In this document: in pieces, positions 9,199 through 19,776 of the stretch
How the letters are laid out: every line of letters begins with the position of its first letter
Numbering within the stretch: position 1 is the stretch's first letter
Source: Devosia sp. 66-14
GTDB taxonomy: Bacteria; Pseudomonadota; Alphaproteobacteria; Rhizobiales; Devosiaceae
Direction of reading: 5' to 3'
Length of the DNA stretch: 64,000 bases
NCBI GenBank assembly: GCA_001899085.1
Contig: MKVB01000002.1
Span: 376,945 to 440,944, forward strand
The notes under the pieces: generated by a model
Databases searched by the model: none
Told to the model about the DNA's origin: nothing
What the model saw: the letters and a program-made list of their open reading frames with translations, nothing else
Made by a program: the position numbers and the translations under genes

Positions 9199-9210
9199 CG
9201 AAACGTTTCG
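9199..9210. promoter_or_regulatory. LacI-family operator palindrome, copy 2
   Basis: Second identical CGAAACGTTTCG, flanked by TACT and TATA so that the symmetry extends. It lies 57 bases before the LacI start. Centres of the two copies are 77 bases apart, which would suit repression of both divergent promoters or looping. Confidence 0.8.
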
Positions 9211-9266
9211 TATAGTGCATTTTGACGCGCTCTTGGCAAGAGGGCCGATTGGGGGAGGGGGTCGAA

Positions 9267-10277
9267 TTGGCCACCATCAAGGATGTGGCGCGCCTGGCGG
9301 GGGTGGCGATTTCGACGGCGTCGGCGGCGATCAACCGCTCGGCCCCGGTCAGCGAGGATGTGATCGCCAAGGTCGAGGCGGCAGTGCGCGAAATCGGCTA
9401 TGTGCCGCATGGCGGGGCGCGCAGCCTGAGGATGGGGCAATCGCGGCTGATCGGGCTGATCCTGCCCGATATCACCAACCCGCATTTCGCCAAGGTGGCC
9501 AAGGTGGTGGAATCGGCCTGCCTCGAGGCGGGCTATATGGATGCGGTCTACTCAACCAGCGAGGACTATGACCGCGAGCGGCAGATCCTCGAGATGATGC
9601 GCATGCAGCGCGTCGCCGGCCTGATCATCATTCCCACCCGCTCCGATGCCGAGCACGGCGCGCGGCTCGGCGAGCAGATCCATGTGCCCACCGTGCTGCT
9701 CGACAGCTTCGTTACCGGGTTGCCTTACGACGTGGTGAAGCTCGACAACGTCACCGCCGGCCGCCTCGCCACCGAGCACCTGATCGGGTTGGGGCACCGG
9801 CGCATCGCGGTCACCACCGGCCGGCCCAATATCGTCACCGGCGAGGATCGCATGCGCGGCTATTTTGCCGCCCATGCGGCGCACGATATCCCGGTGGAGC
9901 AGCGGCTGCTGATCGAGGGACGCTTCGACCAGGCCATTGCGCATGAGTCGACCTTGCGGCTGCTCAGCCAGCCCGATCCGCCGACCGCCATCTTCGCGCT
10001 CTCCAACATGATGGCGCTGGGGGTACTCAATGCGGTGCAGGAGGTGGGGCTCAAGGTCCCCGCCGACATTTCCGTCGTCGGCATCGACGATTTCGACTTC
10101 GCCAACATCATGAGCCCGCCGCCCACCGTGGTGGCGGCGCCGGTGGAACAGATGGCGCAGCGCGCCATCGACAAGCTGCTGGCCGAAATCCGCAGCAAAG
10201 CGGCGCCATCGGGCGACGTGGAACTGTTCGAACCCCGGCTGATCGTCCGCGCCAGCTCAAGCCGGCCCGTCCGTTAA
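9267..10277 (+). CDS. LacI family transcriptional regulator
   Basis: Repressor, 336 aa, with an N-terminal LacI helix-turn-helix ([20 protein letters not shown]) and hinge, then a periplasmic-binding-protein-like effector domain ([14 protein letters not shown] onward). The start is TTG 9267: it begins exactly at the conserved [10 protein letters not shown] and has GGAGG at 9254-9258 with eight-base spacing. It is divergent from the importer/glycosidase genes with two operator palindromes between, so it should repress that set and itself until the sugar appears (inference). Confidence 0.93.
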   Translation: MATIKDVARLAGVAISTASAAINRSAPVSEDVIAKVEAAVREIGYVPHGGARSLRMGQSRLIGLILPDITNPHFAKVAKVVESACLEAGYMDAVYSTSEDYDRERQILEMMRMQRVAGLIIIPTRSDAEHGARLGEQIHVPTVLLDSFVTGLPYDVVKLDNVTAGRLATEHLIGLGHRRIAVTTGRPNIVTGEDRMRGYFAAHAAHDIPVEQRLLIEGRFDQAIAHESTLRLLSQPDPPTAIFALSNMMALGVLNAVQEVGLKVPADISVVGIDDFDFANIMSPPPTVVAAPVEQMAQRAIDKLLAEIRSKAAPSGDVELFEPRLIVRASSSRPVR

Positions 10278-10299
10278 GACGCCGCGGGATGTTACGCGG

Positions 10300-11097
<798 letters not shown>

Positions 11098-11107
11098 GCC
11101 TGCCTCC

Positions 11108-12511
11108 TCACTTCACGCGCCGACGATAGATCTGGTCAACGAACACCGCGAGCACCAGCACGATGCCGACCACGATGTTGGTGTAGGCGGAATCCACGTT
11201 GAGCAGCGCCATGCCCGATTGCAGCGATTGCATCAGCAGGGCGCCGAGGATGGCGCCATAGATGGTGCCGATGCCGCCGGCCAGCGAGGTGCCGCCGATC
11301 ACCGCCGCGGCGATGACGTAGAGTTCGTTGAGCGTGCCGAGCGCCGTGGTCGCGGCATCGAGGCGGGCCGAGGCGATGATGGCCGAGATGCCGACCAGCG
11401 CGCCCATCAGGGTGAACACCGTGACCGTCAGCCGCTTGGTGTTGATGCCGGCGAGTTCGGCAGCTTCCGGGTTGCCGCCAGTGGCGAAGATGTAGCGGCC
11501 GAAGCGGGTGCGGCGGGCGACGAAGGTCATCACCAGCCCCACTGCCAGCATGATCAGCACCGGGATCGGATAGCCGGTCTGGAAGGTCAGCCCGTCAACG
11601 CAGGAGACGACCTTGTCGGCGGCCTGGCAGATGGCGAGGCCGGACTTGTCCTCGACGCCGGGCGGAATGGGAATGTTGTTGTCGAGCGCAAAGCGCTCGG
11701 CGACGCGTGGCGGATAGAGATAGGAGTTGACCACCGCCGTGGTGCCGAGCACGGCGGCGCAGCCGACCACCACGCTCAGCACCTCGGCCCAGACCGGCTT
11801 GGCCTTGAAGCTGAACTTGAGACGCCGGCGCCGGCCGGCGACGATCGCCACGCCAATGCCGATGCAGGCGATGGCGGCCAGCGCCCAGCTCCAGAGCGGG
11901 CCGATGGAGGCCGCCGGACCGTTGCCGCCGATCAGCTTGAAGGTCTTGTCCATCGGCGCCACGGTGACGCCGCTGGCGATGAGGAAGGCCGCGCCGCTGA
12001 AGGCGATCAGGCCGCCCAGGGTGACGATGAAGCTCGGGATCTGTCCATAGGCAATCAGGATGCCGTTGAAAGCGCCGATGGCGGCGCCGAGCAGGATGGC
12101 GAACACCACCGCGATGATCCAGATCGCCGGGTGCCCGACCCCGAGCAGCGGGCCGAGATCGAAGACCTGCAGCACGCCGGTGGCCACCGCCACGATGGAC
12201 AGCATCGAGCCGACGCTGAGGTCGATCTGGCGCAAGACGATCACCAGCACCATGCCGGTGGTCATCACCGCGATCACCGAGGTCTGCACCAGGAGGATCC
12301 ACAGATTGCGCGAAGTGAGGAAGGAGCCGCCGAACAGGCCGCCGCCACCGGGCCTGAGGATCGAGCTGATGACGTCGAAGCCGACCCAGATCACCAGCAT
12401 GGCCGCGAGCATGCCGAGCATGCGCGTATCGATCTCGGCCGCGCGGATCAGACGCGAGATCGGCCCCTCGTTGCTGGCCGCGGGGCCACCGGTACTTGAT
12501 TGTTCAGCCAT
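11108..12511 (-). CDS. xylH: xylose/ribose-type ABC transporter permease with periplasmic insertion
   Basis: Permease of the carbohydrate uptake-2 class, 467 aa, longer than enteric XylH (about 390). Family motifs include [20 protein letters not shown] and [11 protein letters not shown] in the first half, and [15 protein letters not shown] plus [11 protein letters not shown] in the second. The extra length lies mainly in residues about 230-320, between membrane segments: a polar stretch with [20 protein letters not shown] and a second Cys, plausibly a periplasmic loop with a disulfide. It follows the binding-protein gene after a hairpin. Substrate assignment rests on the binding protein. Confidence 0.88.
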   Translation of the reverse strand: MAEQSSTGGPAASNEGPISRLIRAAEIDTRMLGMLAAMLVIWVGFDVISSILRPGGGGLFGGSFLTSRNLWILLVQTSVIAVMTTGMVLVIVLRQIDLSVGSMLSIVAVATGVLQVFDLGPLLGVGHPAIWIIAVVFAILLGAAIGAFNGILIAYGQIPSFIVTLGGLIAFSGAAFLIASGVTVAPMDKTFKLIGGNGPAASIGPLWSWALAAIACIGIGVAIVAGRRRRLKFSFKAKPVWAEVLSVVVGCAAVLGTTAVVNSYLYPPRVAERFALDNNIPIPPGVEDKSGLAICQAADKVVSCVDGLTFQTGYPIPVLIMLAVGLVMTFVARRTRFGRYIFATGGNPEAAELAGINTKRLTVTVFTLMGALVGISAIIASARLDAATTALGTLNELYVIAAAVIGGTSLAGGIGTIYGAILGALLMQSLQSGMALLNVDSAYTNIVVGIVLVLAVFVDQIYRRRVK

Positions 12512-12611
12512 GCCCCACCTCCAGCCGATCGTTGCGGCCGCATCCGGCGACGATCTCGCAACGCCGGAACCAGTTCACCATGGGCGCCCCGCAAGGCGCA
12601 CCCGACGAGAA

Positions 12612-12641
12612 GGCCGCGCCACCCCGTAAGGCGACGCGGCC
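12612..12641. other. intra-operon stem-loop between xylF and xylH
   Basis: Arms GGCCGCG (12612-12618) and CGCGGCC (12635-12641) flank a 16-base loop. There is no T-run. It is placed right after the binding-protein gene, where such hairpins often give that gene higher mRNA levels than the permease genes. Confidence 0.4.
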
Positions 12642-12663
12642 GCTAAGCATAGAGCCGGACCGA

Positions 12664-13707
12664 TCAGTTACAGGCCGGGACCGTACCGGCGGCCACGCCG
12701 GCGCAGGCCTGTTCCTTGGTGATATGGCCGGCGTCGATCGCCACCTGGATGTTGTCCTTGGTGATCGGCGTCGGGGCCAGGAGGATGGCGTTCATCTCGA
12801 CCTTGTTCTTGCCACCGTTGAACTTGGCGACGCCTGGAATAGCCGTCGCATCGGTGCCGTCGGCAAGCGCGATCGCCGCGTTGGCCGCCGTGGTGCCGAG
12901 GTCGATCGAGTTCTTCCAGATCGAGACCAGCTGGGTGCCGAGTGCCACCCGGTTGATGGCGGCGAGATCGCCGTCCTGGCCGGTGACCGGAACCGAACCC
13001 GCCATGCCCTGTGCTTCGAGGGCGGCGACGACGCCCGAGGCCATACCGTCGTTTTCCGAGAGCACGGCATCGACGCCGTTATTGGTGGAGGTCAGGCACT
13101 GCTCCATGTTCTTCTGGGCATTGTCCGGCTTCCAGCCGTCGGTGAAGGTCTCGCAGACGTTTTTCACCTTGCCGCTGGCAAGCGCGTCCTTGAGAACTTC
13201 CTGCATACCCTGGAACAGGAAGGTGGCGTTCGGGTCACCCTTGTCGCCCTTGATGAAGGCGTAGCGGCCTTCCGGTTTCACCTTCAGCGTTTCCTGCGCC
13301 ATGATGCGGCCGACGCCGACATTGTCGAAGGTGATGTAGAGCGCGTTGGGATCCTCGAACTGCACGTCGTAGGCGATCGACTTGATGCCGGCGTCGCTGA
13401 TCTTCTGGATCGAGGGCAGGATCGCGTCGGAGTCGTAGGCGACCACGAGGATCACGTCCGGCTTCTGCGAGATCAGGCTCTCGATATCGGCGGCCTGCTT
13501 CTGGGCCGAGCCCTGCGCGTCGGTCGACAGGTAGGTGTCGCCGGCGGCCTCGACCACTTTCTTGATCGCCGCTTCGTCAGTCTTCCAGCGCTCTTCCTGG
13601 AAAGTCTTCCACGATACGGCAATAGTCTTGCCCGCGGCCATGACCGCAGTCGAACTGGCGCTGATCAGCACGGCACCAGCAAGCAGCGTTAGAATCTTGA
13701 ACTTCAT
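12664..13707 (-). CDS. xylF: D-xylose-type ABC transporter substrate-binding protein
   Basis: Periplasmic binding protein, 347 aa, with a Sec signal peptide (MKFKILTLLAGAVLISASSTAVMAA). The mature start TIAVSWKTFQEERWKTDEAA, then DAQGSAQKQAADIESLI and VTGQDGDLAAINRVALGTQ, resembles XylF. It is the first gene of a binding protein-permease-ATPase operon, with GGAGGG upstream of ATG 13707. No xylose isomerase, kinase or XylR gene is nearby, so regulation is not visible here. Confidence 0.88.
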   Translation of the reverse strand: MKFKILTLLAGAVLISASSTAVMAAGKTIAVSWKTFQEERWKTDEAAIKKVVEAAGDTYLSTDAQGSAQKQAADIESLISQKPDVILVVAYDSDAILPSIQKISDAGIKSIAYDVQFEDPNALYITFDNVGVGRIMAQETLKVKPEGRYAFIKGDKGDPNATFLFQGMQEVLKDALASGKVKNVCETFTDGWKPDNAQKNMEQCLTSTNNGVDAVLSENDGMASGVVAALEAQGMAGSVPVTGQDGDLAAINRVALGTQLVSIWKNSIDLGTTAANAAIALADGTDATAIPGVAKFNGGKNKVEMNAILLAPTPITKDNIQVAIDAGHITKEQACAGVAAGTVPACN

Positions 13708-14004
13708 CGCAGAGCCCTCCCAGACTCCGTGCGGAACCGGCGCACACGCGTCCACTGACCAGACAAACCACGCCGTCGTTCCGCAGCTTCTTGTGACGAT
13801 TTGCCTGTGAGGTACGCCGCGCAACGCTGCATCAGCCGTAGTTACAAGTCAATCTGCATCCCGCTACCCGCAGATAATTACGCAGTTTTCCGTCAATCCC
13901 GACTTTTGGGTGAGGCATTGACCAGCGGCCACTTGCCGGGTTGAAATAGAAGCCACAGGAGGACGGTCGAGCGCGTAGACGCGCGGACCGGAACTTTGGG
14001 GGGA

Positions 14005-15324
14005 ATGATGGGTGGTCGCCGGATTGCCGCGCTCGGCGCGGCGGTATTGTTGTGGTGTGCGGCGAGCCTGGGGGCGCTGGCCCAGGGCCGGCCCGAGCCG
14101 GGCGTCATCCTCAGGGACTGGTACACCCTGATGAACGAACTGGTGCGGCATACCGCAACCTATTCGCCGCCGGTGGCCAGCCGCTCCTTCGCCTATCTGG
14201 GCATCACGGCATTCGAAGCCGCCGCAGGCGGTTCGGACAAGCTGGTATCGCTGGTCGGCCAGTTGCACGGGCTCGACCAGGTGCCGCAGCGCGAGGCGGG
14301 CGCCAGCTATGACGAGACGGTGGTGATCAGCGCCGCCATGTCGGACGCGATCGTCTTCTATTTCGGCAATACCGGCCCCACCGGCCAGCGCGCGATCAAC
14401 CGGGCGCAGAGCAAGTGGCGGGCGCTGGCGGTCGAGGGCGTGCCCGAGGACGTGGTGCAGCGCAGCGAGGCCTTCGGCAAGGCCATGGCGGCGGCGATCT
14501 TCGCCTGGTCGCAGAGCGATGGCGGCGCCACGGTGCTCAACATGGGCTTTCCCTACGAGTACGACCTGCCCAAGGGCGACGACAAATGGGTGCCCACCAA
14601 CCTGATCCGCCAGCAGCAGCTGCCGCTGCTGCCCGAATGGGGGAACAACCGGACCTTCGCGACGCCCGACGGCGCCACCTGCCCGACGCCGGGCAACCCG
14701 ACCTACAGCACGGAGCCGGCTTCGGACTTCTACAAGGAGGCCGAGGAGGTCTACGAGACGGTCAAGAACGCCACTCCCGAACAGGCGGCGATCGCCCGCT
14801 TCTGGTCGGACGACCCGATGCTGTCGATGACGCCGCCGGGCCACTGGGTGTCGATCGCGCTGCAGGTGGCGGAGCGCGCCGACCTGCCGCTCGACGAGAA
14901 TGTCGACCTGCTCGCCCGCATGGGGATCGCCATGTCCGACGCCTTCGTCGGCTGCTGGCACGCCAAATATGTCTACGACCTGGTGCGGCCGATCACCTAC
15001 ATCAAGAAGCTGATCGATCCCAAATGGGAGCCGATCCTCAACACCCCGCCATTCCCCGAATATCCCAGCGGGCACAGCACCGTTTCGGGCGCCATGGACG
15101 CGGTGATGACGGCGTTCTTCGGCGACGATTATGGCTTCGAGGACAAGACCGGCTCGCCGGACGGCCGGAACCCGCGCCACTACGCCAGCTTCCACGCGGC
15201 GGCCGAGGAGGCGGGGATCTCGCGGCTCTATGGCGGCATTCATTTCCGCTCGGCCATCGAGGATGGGCTGGCGCAGGGCCACTGCATCGCCGCCTACACC
15301 ATCGCCCTCAAGACGAGAAAGTAG
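14005..15324 (+). CDS. secreted vanadium-dependent haloperoxidase-fold (PAP2 superfamily) protein
   Basis: 439 aa with a signal peptide (LGAAVLLWCAASLGALAQG). All three vanadate/phosphate-binding signatures are present: K321-x6-R328-P329 (KYVYDLVRP), P354-S-G-H-S358 and S406-R407-x5-H413 (SRLYGGIHF). This matches vanadium haloperoxidases and the related acid phosphatases, so halide oxidation is the family-based expectation, not proven. GAG and ATG choices are close: ATG 14005 and 14008 both follow a G-rich tract. The stop is four bases before the next gene, so it leads a three-gene secreted operon. A hairpin (13971-13984) lies in its leader. Confidence 0.88.
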   Translation: MMGGRRIAALGAAVLLWCAASLGALAQGRPEPGVILRDWYTLMNELVRHTATYSPPVASRSFAYLGITAFEAAAGGSDKLVSLVGQLHGLDQVPQREAGASYDETVVISAAMSDAIVFYFGNTGPTGQRAINRAQSKWRALAVEGVPEDVVQRSEAFGKAMAAAIFAWSQSDGGATVLNMGFPYEYDLPKGDDKWVPTNLIRQQQLPLLPEWGNNRTFATPDGATCPTPGNPTYSTEPASDFYKEAEEVYETVKNATPEQAAIARFWSDDPMLSMTPPGHWVSIALQVAERADLPLDENVDLLARMGIAMSDAFVGCWHAKYVYDLVRPITYIKKLIDPKWEPILNTPPFPEYPSGHSTVSGAMDAVMTAFFGDDYGFEDKTGSPDGRNPRHYASFHAAAEEAGISRLYGGIHFRSAIEDGLAQGHCIAAYTIALKTRK

Positions 15325-15328
15325 GACC

Positions 15329-16924
15329 ATGCGCCTTCCGCACAGTTTTGCCGCCGCCCTGCTTGTCGTCGGGTCCGGACTTGCGCAACCCGGCCTGGCC
15401 CAGACGCCGGTGGTGCCGGTGTTCGTTGACGAGACCGCGAGCTCGGGCATGACCACCAGCTATGACGGAGACTGGTTTTACATGGTCGGCGGCGGCGTTG
15501 CGGCGTTCGACTGCAACGACGACGGCTACGCCGATATCGTGCTGCCGGGCGGCGAGTCGAACGCCCAGCTCTACGTCAATACGAGCAAGAAGGGCGGCAG
15601 CCTGAGCTTTGCGCCGCAACCGAGCGGGCTCGAGCTCGACAGCGTCAGCGGGCTCTACCCGGCCGATATCGACAGCGACGGCATCACCGACCTCTTGGTG
15701 CTGCGGGTGGGTGAGAACGTGGTGATGCGCGGGCTGGGCGCCTGCCGGTTCGAGCGGGCCAACGAGGCCTGGGGCTTTGACGGCGGCGACGCCTGGACCG
15801 CGGCGGCGGCGCTGACCTTCGAGAAGGGGGCCAACTGGCCGACGATCGCGGTGGGCAACTACATCGATCGCAACGAGGATCTGTCGCCCTGGGGGTCGTG
15901 CACCGATAACTGGCTGCATCGGCCGGGAGCCGCCGGCAGGTTCGCGGCGCCATTGCCGTTGAAGCCGAGCTTCTGCGCGCTTTCGATGCTGTTCACCGAC
16001 TGGGACAAGTCGGGGACGCCGAGCCTGCGCGTCTCCAACGACCGAGAATATTATGAAGGCGGCCAGGAACAGATGTGGCGCATCCTGCCCGGAGAGGCGC
16101 CGAAGCTGCTGACCCCGGCCGATGGCTGGAAGGTGCTGCGCATCTGGGGCATGGGGATTGCCAGCTACGACCTCGACGGTGACGGCTACCCCGAATATTT
16201 CCTCACCAGCATGGCCGACAACAAGCTGCAGACGCTGACCGCGCCGGGGCCGAAGGCGGACTACAAGGATGTCGCCTATGCCAAGGGGGTGACCGCGCAC
16301 CGGCCCTATACCGGCGACGACCTCAGACCCAGCACCGCCTGGCATGCGCAATTCGACGACGTCAACAATGACGGCCTCGTCGACCTGTTCGTCGCAAAGG
16401 GCAATGTCGACCAGATGCCGGATTTCGCCATGCACGACCCGGACAACCTGTTGCTGCAGGGGGCCGACGGCAAGTTCGTCGAAGCCGGCGACAAGGCCGG
16501 CATCGCCAATAACGGCAATGCCCGGGGCGCTGCACTCGCCGATTTCAACATGGACGGGCTGCTCGACCTGGTGGTGGTGAACCGCCGGGCCAGCGCCCAG
16601 GTCTGGCGCAACACCGGGATGGAGCAGGGCGGCAACTGGATCGAGCTCGAGCTCCGGCAGGCCGCCCCCAATGTCGATGCGATCGGCAGCTGGATCGAGG
16701 TGAAGCACGGCGACACCACGATGCGGCGCGAGCTGACGGTGGGTGGTGGCCATGCCGGCGGCCAGCTCGGCTGGGTGCATTTCGGGCTCGGCGACGACAC
16801 GGCGACCAGCGTTGCGGTGGTCTGGCCGGATGGGACGCGCAGCGAGTGGCCCGATCTCGAGGCCGGCGGCTTCTACCGGCTCGAGCGCGACGAGCCCGCC
16901 GCCCCATTCAACCCGCGCGACTGA
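15329..16924 (+). CDS. secreted FG-GAP/VCBS repeat protein with ASPIC/UnbV C-terminus (CRTAC-like)
   Basis: 531 aa with a signal peptide ending near GLAQT. It carries at least five EF-like calcium loops spaced as in beta-propeller FG-GAP repeats: DCNDDGYADI, DIDSDGITDL, DLDGDGYPEY, DVNNDGLVDL and DFNMDGLLDL. The C-terminal about 90 residues (AIGSWIEVKHGDTTMRREL, VHFGLGD, VVWPDGTRSEW) match the ASPIC/UnbV domain. It is an extracellular or periplasmic propeller with unknown ligand. It starts four bases after the haloperoxidase stop, with GTAGGACC as a weak ribosome site, so the two are probably coupled. Confidence 0.87.
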   Translation: MRLPHSFAAALLVVGSGLAQPGLAQTPVVPVFVDETASSGMTTSYDGDWFYMVGGGVAAFDCNDDGYADIVLPGGESNAQLYVNTSKKGGSLSFAPQPSGLELDSVSGLYPADIDSDGITDLLVLRVGENVVMRGLGACRFERANEAWGFDGGDAWTAAAALTFEKGANWPTIAVGNYIDRNEDLSPWGSCTDNWLHRPGAAGRFAAPLPLKPSFCALSMLFTDWDKSGTPSLRVSNDREYYEGGQEQMWRILPGEAPKLLTPADGWKVLRIWGMGIASYDLDGDGYPEYFLTSMADNKLQTLTAPGPKADYKDVAYAKGVTAHRPYTGDDLRPSTAWHAQFDDVNNDGLVDLFVAKGNVDQMPDFAMHDPDNLLLQGADGKFVEAGDKAGIANNGNARGAALADFNMDGLLDLVVVNRRASAQVWRNTGMEQGGNWIELELRQAAPNVDAIGSWIEVKHGDTTMRRELTVGGGHAGGQLGWVHFGLGDDTATSVAVVWPDGTRSEWPDLEAGGFYRLERDEPAAPFNPRD

Positions 16925-16937
16925 CCGGGAGGCGGCC

Positions 16938-18077
16938 ATGTCTCCGGGCAGACGGCTCGCCGCATCGCTGCTGCTCCTCGGCCTCTTGGTTGGCGGCGCA
17001 ACCGCGGGCGAGGCGGAAGGCATGCTCTCCTATCAACTGAGCGACTATGCCGCCGCGATGCGCGAACTGCAGCCGGCCGCGGCCGCCGGCAGCGTGCGGG
17101 CAGCGGCGGCGGTGGGGTTCATGTACGCCACCGGGCAGGGCGTGCCGCAGGATGTCGCGGAGGGCCTCAAATGGCTCGAGCGTGCCGCCGCGAGCGGCGA
17201 TGCGGAAGCGCAGTACAATCTCGGACATGTGCATGATGCCGGCCTCGGCGGCGCCCGCAACGTCGCCGAAGCGGCGCGGTGGTATCGGCTCGCGGCGGAG
17301 CAGGGGCGGGCCGATGCCCGCTACAATCTCGGCGTCCTGCTCAAGGAGGGGGGCGAGGGCGTACCCCAGGATTATGCCGAGGCGGCGAAGTGGTTCCGCC
17401 TCGCGGCCGAACAGGGCGACGCCTATGCGCAACTGGCCCTGGGGCTGCTCTACGTGCGCGGCAGCGGCGTGGCGCAGGATTTTGCCGAGGCGCAGAAATG
17501 GGTGCGGCTCGCCGCCGAACAGGGCTACGCGGTGGCGCAGTACAACCTGGCCAGCATGTATTTCGAGGGGCACGGGGTCACCCGCGACGAGGCCGAGGCA
17601 GTGCGGCTTTTCGAACTGGCCGCCGGGCAGGGCTACGCCCCGGCCCAGTTCAATGTCGGCATCTCCTACCACACCGGGAGGGGTGTCGCGCCCGACGATG
17701 TCGCGGCGGCGCGCTGGTTCAAGCTGGCGGCCGACCAGGGTTATGCTCCGGCCCAGGCAAACCTCGCCATGCTCTACGACCATGGTCAGGGGGTGCCGCA
17801 GGACGACCAGCAGGCGCTGCTCTGGTACTCGCTGGCCGCCAATCAGGGCGATGTCTACGGGCAGTATGGGTTGGGGGCGATGTACCGGAACGGCTATGGC
17901 GTCGCCCAGGACAATGTCATGGCCTATATGTGGACCAGCCTTGCCGCCCAGCACGGCCTGCCGATCGCCATGAAGGACCTCGATACCCTGACGGCAAGGA
18001 TGAGCCCGGCCGAAATCGAACAGGCCCGCGCCCTCGCCATCGCCTGGGTACAGCGCTCGCGCGGCAAGTCGCCCTGA
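16938..18077 (+). CDS. secreted Sel1-repeat (TPR-like) protein
   Basis: 379 aa with a signal peptide (LAASLLLLGLLVGGATAGEA). From residue about 45 to 360 it is made of about nine Sel1 repeats of 36 residues, with the pattern A-x-x-x-L-G-x-x-Y-x-x-G-x-G-V-x-x-D-x-x-x-A-x-x-W (for example GVPQDVAEGLKWLERAA). Sel1 proteins act as adaptor scaffolds. GGGAGG at 16928-16933 serves ATG 16938. It is 13 bases after the FG-GAP gene, hence third gene of the secreted operon. Confidence 0.88.
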   Translation: MSPGRRLAASLLLLGLLVGGATAGEAEGMLSYQLSDYAAAMRELQPAAAAGSVRAAAAVGFMYATGQGVPQDVAEGLKWLERAAASGDAEAQYNLGHVHDAGLGGARNVAEAARWYRLAAEQGRADARYNLGVLLKEGGEGVPQDYAEAAKWFRLAAEQGDAYAQLALGLLYVRGSGVAQDFAEAQKWVRLAAEQGYAVAQYNLASMYFEGHGVTRDEAEAVRLFELAAGQGYAPAQFNVGISYHTGRGVAPDDVAAARWFKLAADQGYAPAQANLAMLYDHGQGVPQDDQQALLWYSLAANQGDVYGQYGLGAMYRNGYGVAQDNVMAYMWTSLAAQHGLPIAMKDLDTLTARMSPAEIEQARALAIAWVQRSRGKSP

Positions 18078-18086
18078 GGGGGTGAT

Positions 18087-19619
18087 TCAGTCCGGCAAGC
18101 CGGCCAATCGCAGCGCGTCGGTGACCTCGTCGATGATGGTGGGGGCAATGCCGACCGCGGCCGACCACCGTCCGATCGAGAATGCCGGGTCCAATGCCAG
18201 CAGCCGCGCTGCCGCGGCCCGCGCCTCGTCGATCCGTCCGAGTCGGGCGAGGGGCGCCGCCAGCCAGAGGTGCAGAATGCTGAAGCGGGGGTTCATCTCG
18301 ATGGCGCTCTGGCAGGCCTGAACCGCGTCTTCGTCATGGCCAAGCAGGAAGTTGGAAAAGCCGATAATACCCTGGGGTACGCAGCTCATCGCATCGAGGG
18401 GGCTCAGGCGCAGCGCCAGCTGGCCCCAAGCGATCGCCCGCGCGGCATCGCCGCCATAGGCGACAGGCACGCAACCAAAGGCATAGACGAACGAGCATGA
18501 GGCGCTCAAAGCCAGCGCCTGCGAGAACAGCTTGTCGGCAAGCCGGCGGTTCTGTTCCAATAGGCCAATAGTGAAGCCGGCGAGCGCCAGCGCCATGGCG
18601 TCGCCCGACCCATGCTCGATCGCGGCATGGGCGTGTTGGAGCGCCTGCAGCCGATTTTCCGGATTCAGGCCGCCCCGCACGAACAGCGTCTGGTGCGCCC
18701 AGCTGGCATAGCCTCTGGCCAGCGCATAGTCGGGTTCGAGCGCCAGCGCCTGGTCGAGCAGCGGCAGGCCCTTGGCGGCGCCCTGTGGCATGAAGGTGTA
18801 GACGTCGGGCAGGGCGCGCAGCAGCAGGTCGTAGGCATCCAGGCTGTCGGGGCGCTTGCGCCGGACCCGCTCGATCTCGGCGCGCCGCAGGTTCGGCTCG
18901 ATCGCAGCGACAACGCTGATGGTGATCTCGTCCTGCAGCGCGAAAACGTCGGTCAGGTCGCGGTCGTAGCGCTCGGCCCACAGGTGGCTGCCATCGGCCA
19001 CATCGATCAACTGCCCGGTGATGCGGACGCGAGAGCCGGCTTTGCGCACGCTGCCTTCCAGCACATAGCGCACCCCAAGGTCGCGGCCGACCTGCTTGAT
19101 GTCGACGGCGCGGCCCTTGTAGGTGAAGCTGGAATTGCGGGCGATGACGAACAGCCAACTGATCCGCGACAGGCCGGTGATGATGTCCTCGACCATGCCG
19201 TCGGCAAAGTAATCCTGCTCGGGATCGCCGCTCATGTTGTCGAACGGCAGCACGGCGATCGAGGGGCGATCCGCCACATCGAGCGGCATGGGCTGAGTGT
19301 CGGGCTCGGCGTGTTCCCGGACATCGCCGACAAAACGGATGCCCTTGCGCAGCACGGTGCGGATCAGCCGCTGGTCCTCGCCATTGTCGCCGAGCGCAGT
19401 GCGGGCAGCGTTGATGCGGCTCGAGAGCGTGGCGTCGGAGACAATGCGGCCTTGCCAGACCGCCTCGATCAGGTCGTCCTTGCTCACCACGCGGTCGCGG
19501 TTGCGGATGATGTATTGCAGCAGGTCGAACACCTGGGGCTCGACGCCGACCAGATCGCCGCCGCGCCGGAGCTCGCGCCGTTGGCCGTCCAGAGCGAAAT
19601 CCTCGAAGAGATACGGCAA
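18087..19619 (-). CDS. winged-helix/TPR regulator with TolB/FlgO-like middle domain
   Basis: 510 aa, no membrane segment. Residues 1-100 form an OmpR/CadC-type winged helix (FEDFALDGQRRELRRGG, GKGIRFVG-like end). Residues about 115-245 hold the domain often attached to adenylate cyclases (IAVLPFDNMSGDPEQDYFADG, LGVRYVLEGSVRKAGSRVRI). The rest is TPR-like. It is probably a cytosolic DNA-binding sensor. It is divergent from the secreted alpha/beta hydrolase at 19777, the likely target, and convergent with the Sel1 gene. A paralogue of the same architecture is at 57942-59471. Confidence 0.83.
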   Translation of the reverse strand: MPYLFEDFALDGQRRELRRGGDLVGVEPQVFDLLQYIIRNRDRVVSKDDLIEAVWQGRIVSDATLSSRINAARTALGDNGEDQRLIRTVLRKGIRFVGDVREHAEPDTQPMPLDVADRPSIAVLPFDNMSGDPEQDYFADGMVEDIITGLSRISWLFVIARNSSFTYKGRAVDIKQVGRDLGVRYVLEGSVRKAGSRVRITGQLIDVADGSHLWAERYDRDLTDVFALQDEITISVVAAIEPNLRRAEIERVRRKRPDSLDAYDLLLRALPDVYTFMPQGAAKGLPLLDQALALEPDYALARGYASWAHQTLFVRGGLNPENRLQALQHAHAAIEHGSGDAMALALAGFTIGLLEQNRRLADKLFSQALALSASCSFVYAFGCVPVAYGGDAARAIAWGQLALRLSPLDAMSCVPQGIIGFSNFLLGHDEDAVQACQSAIEMNPRFSILHLWLAAPLARLGRIDEARAAAARLLALDPAFSIGRWSAAVGIAPTIIDEVTDALRLAGLPD

Positions 19620-19776
19620 ATCGCCTGCTCCAGCTGGTTGAGGCGCAAATTCAATGGGTTCTCAAGACAAAATCAAGCCGCCCTGAAGGTCGCCTGAAAG
19701 CGGGCTGTGGAAGGTCGCTGCACACTCACCCCTATCAGCAACACAGCTGACCAACACAGCAATCAGGAGAATGAAA

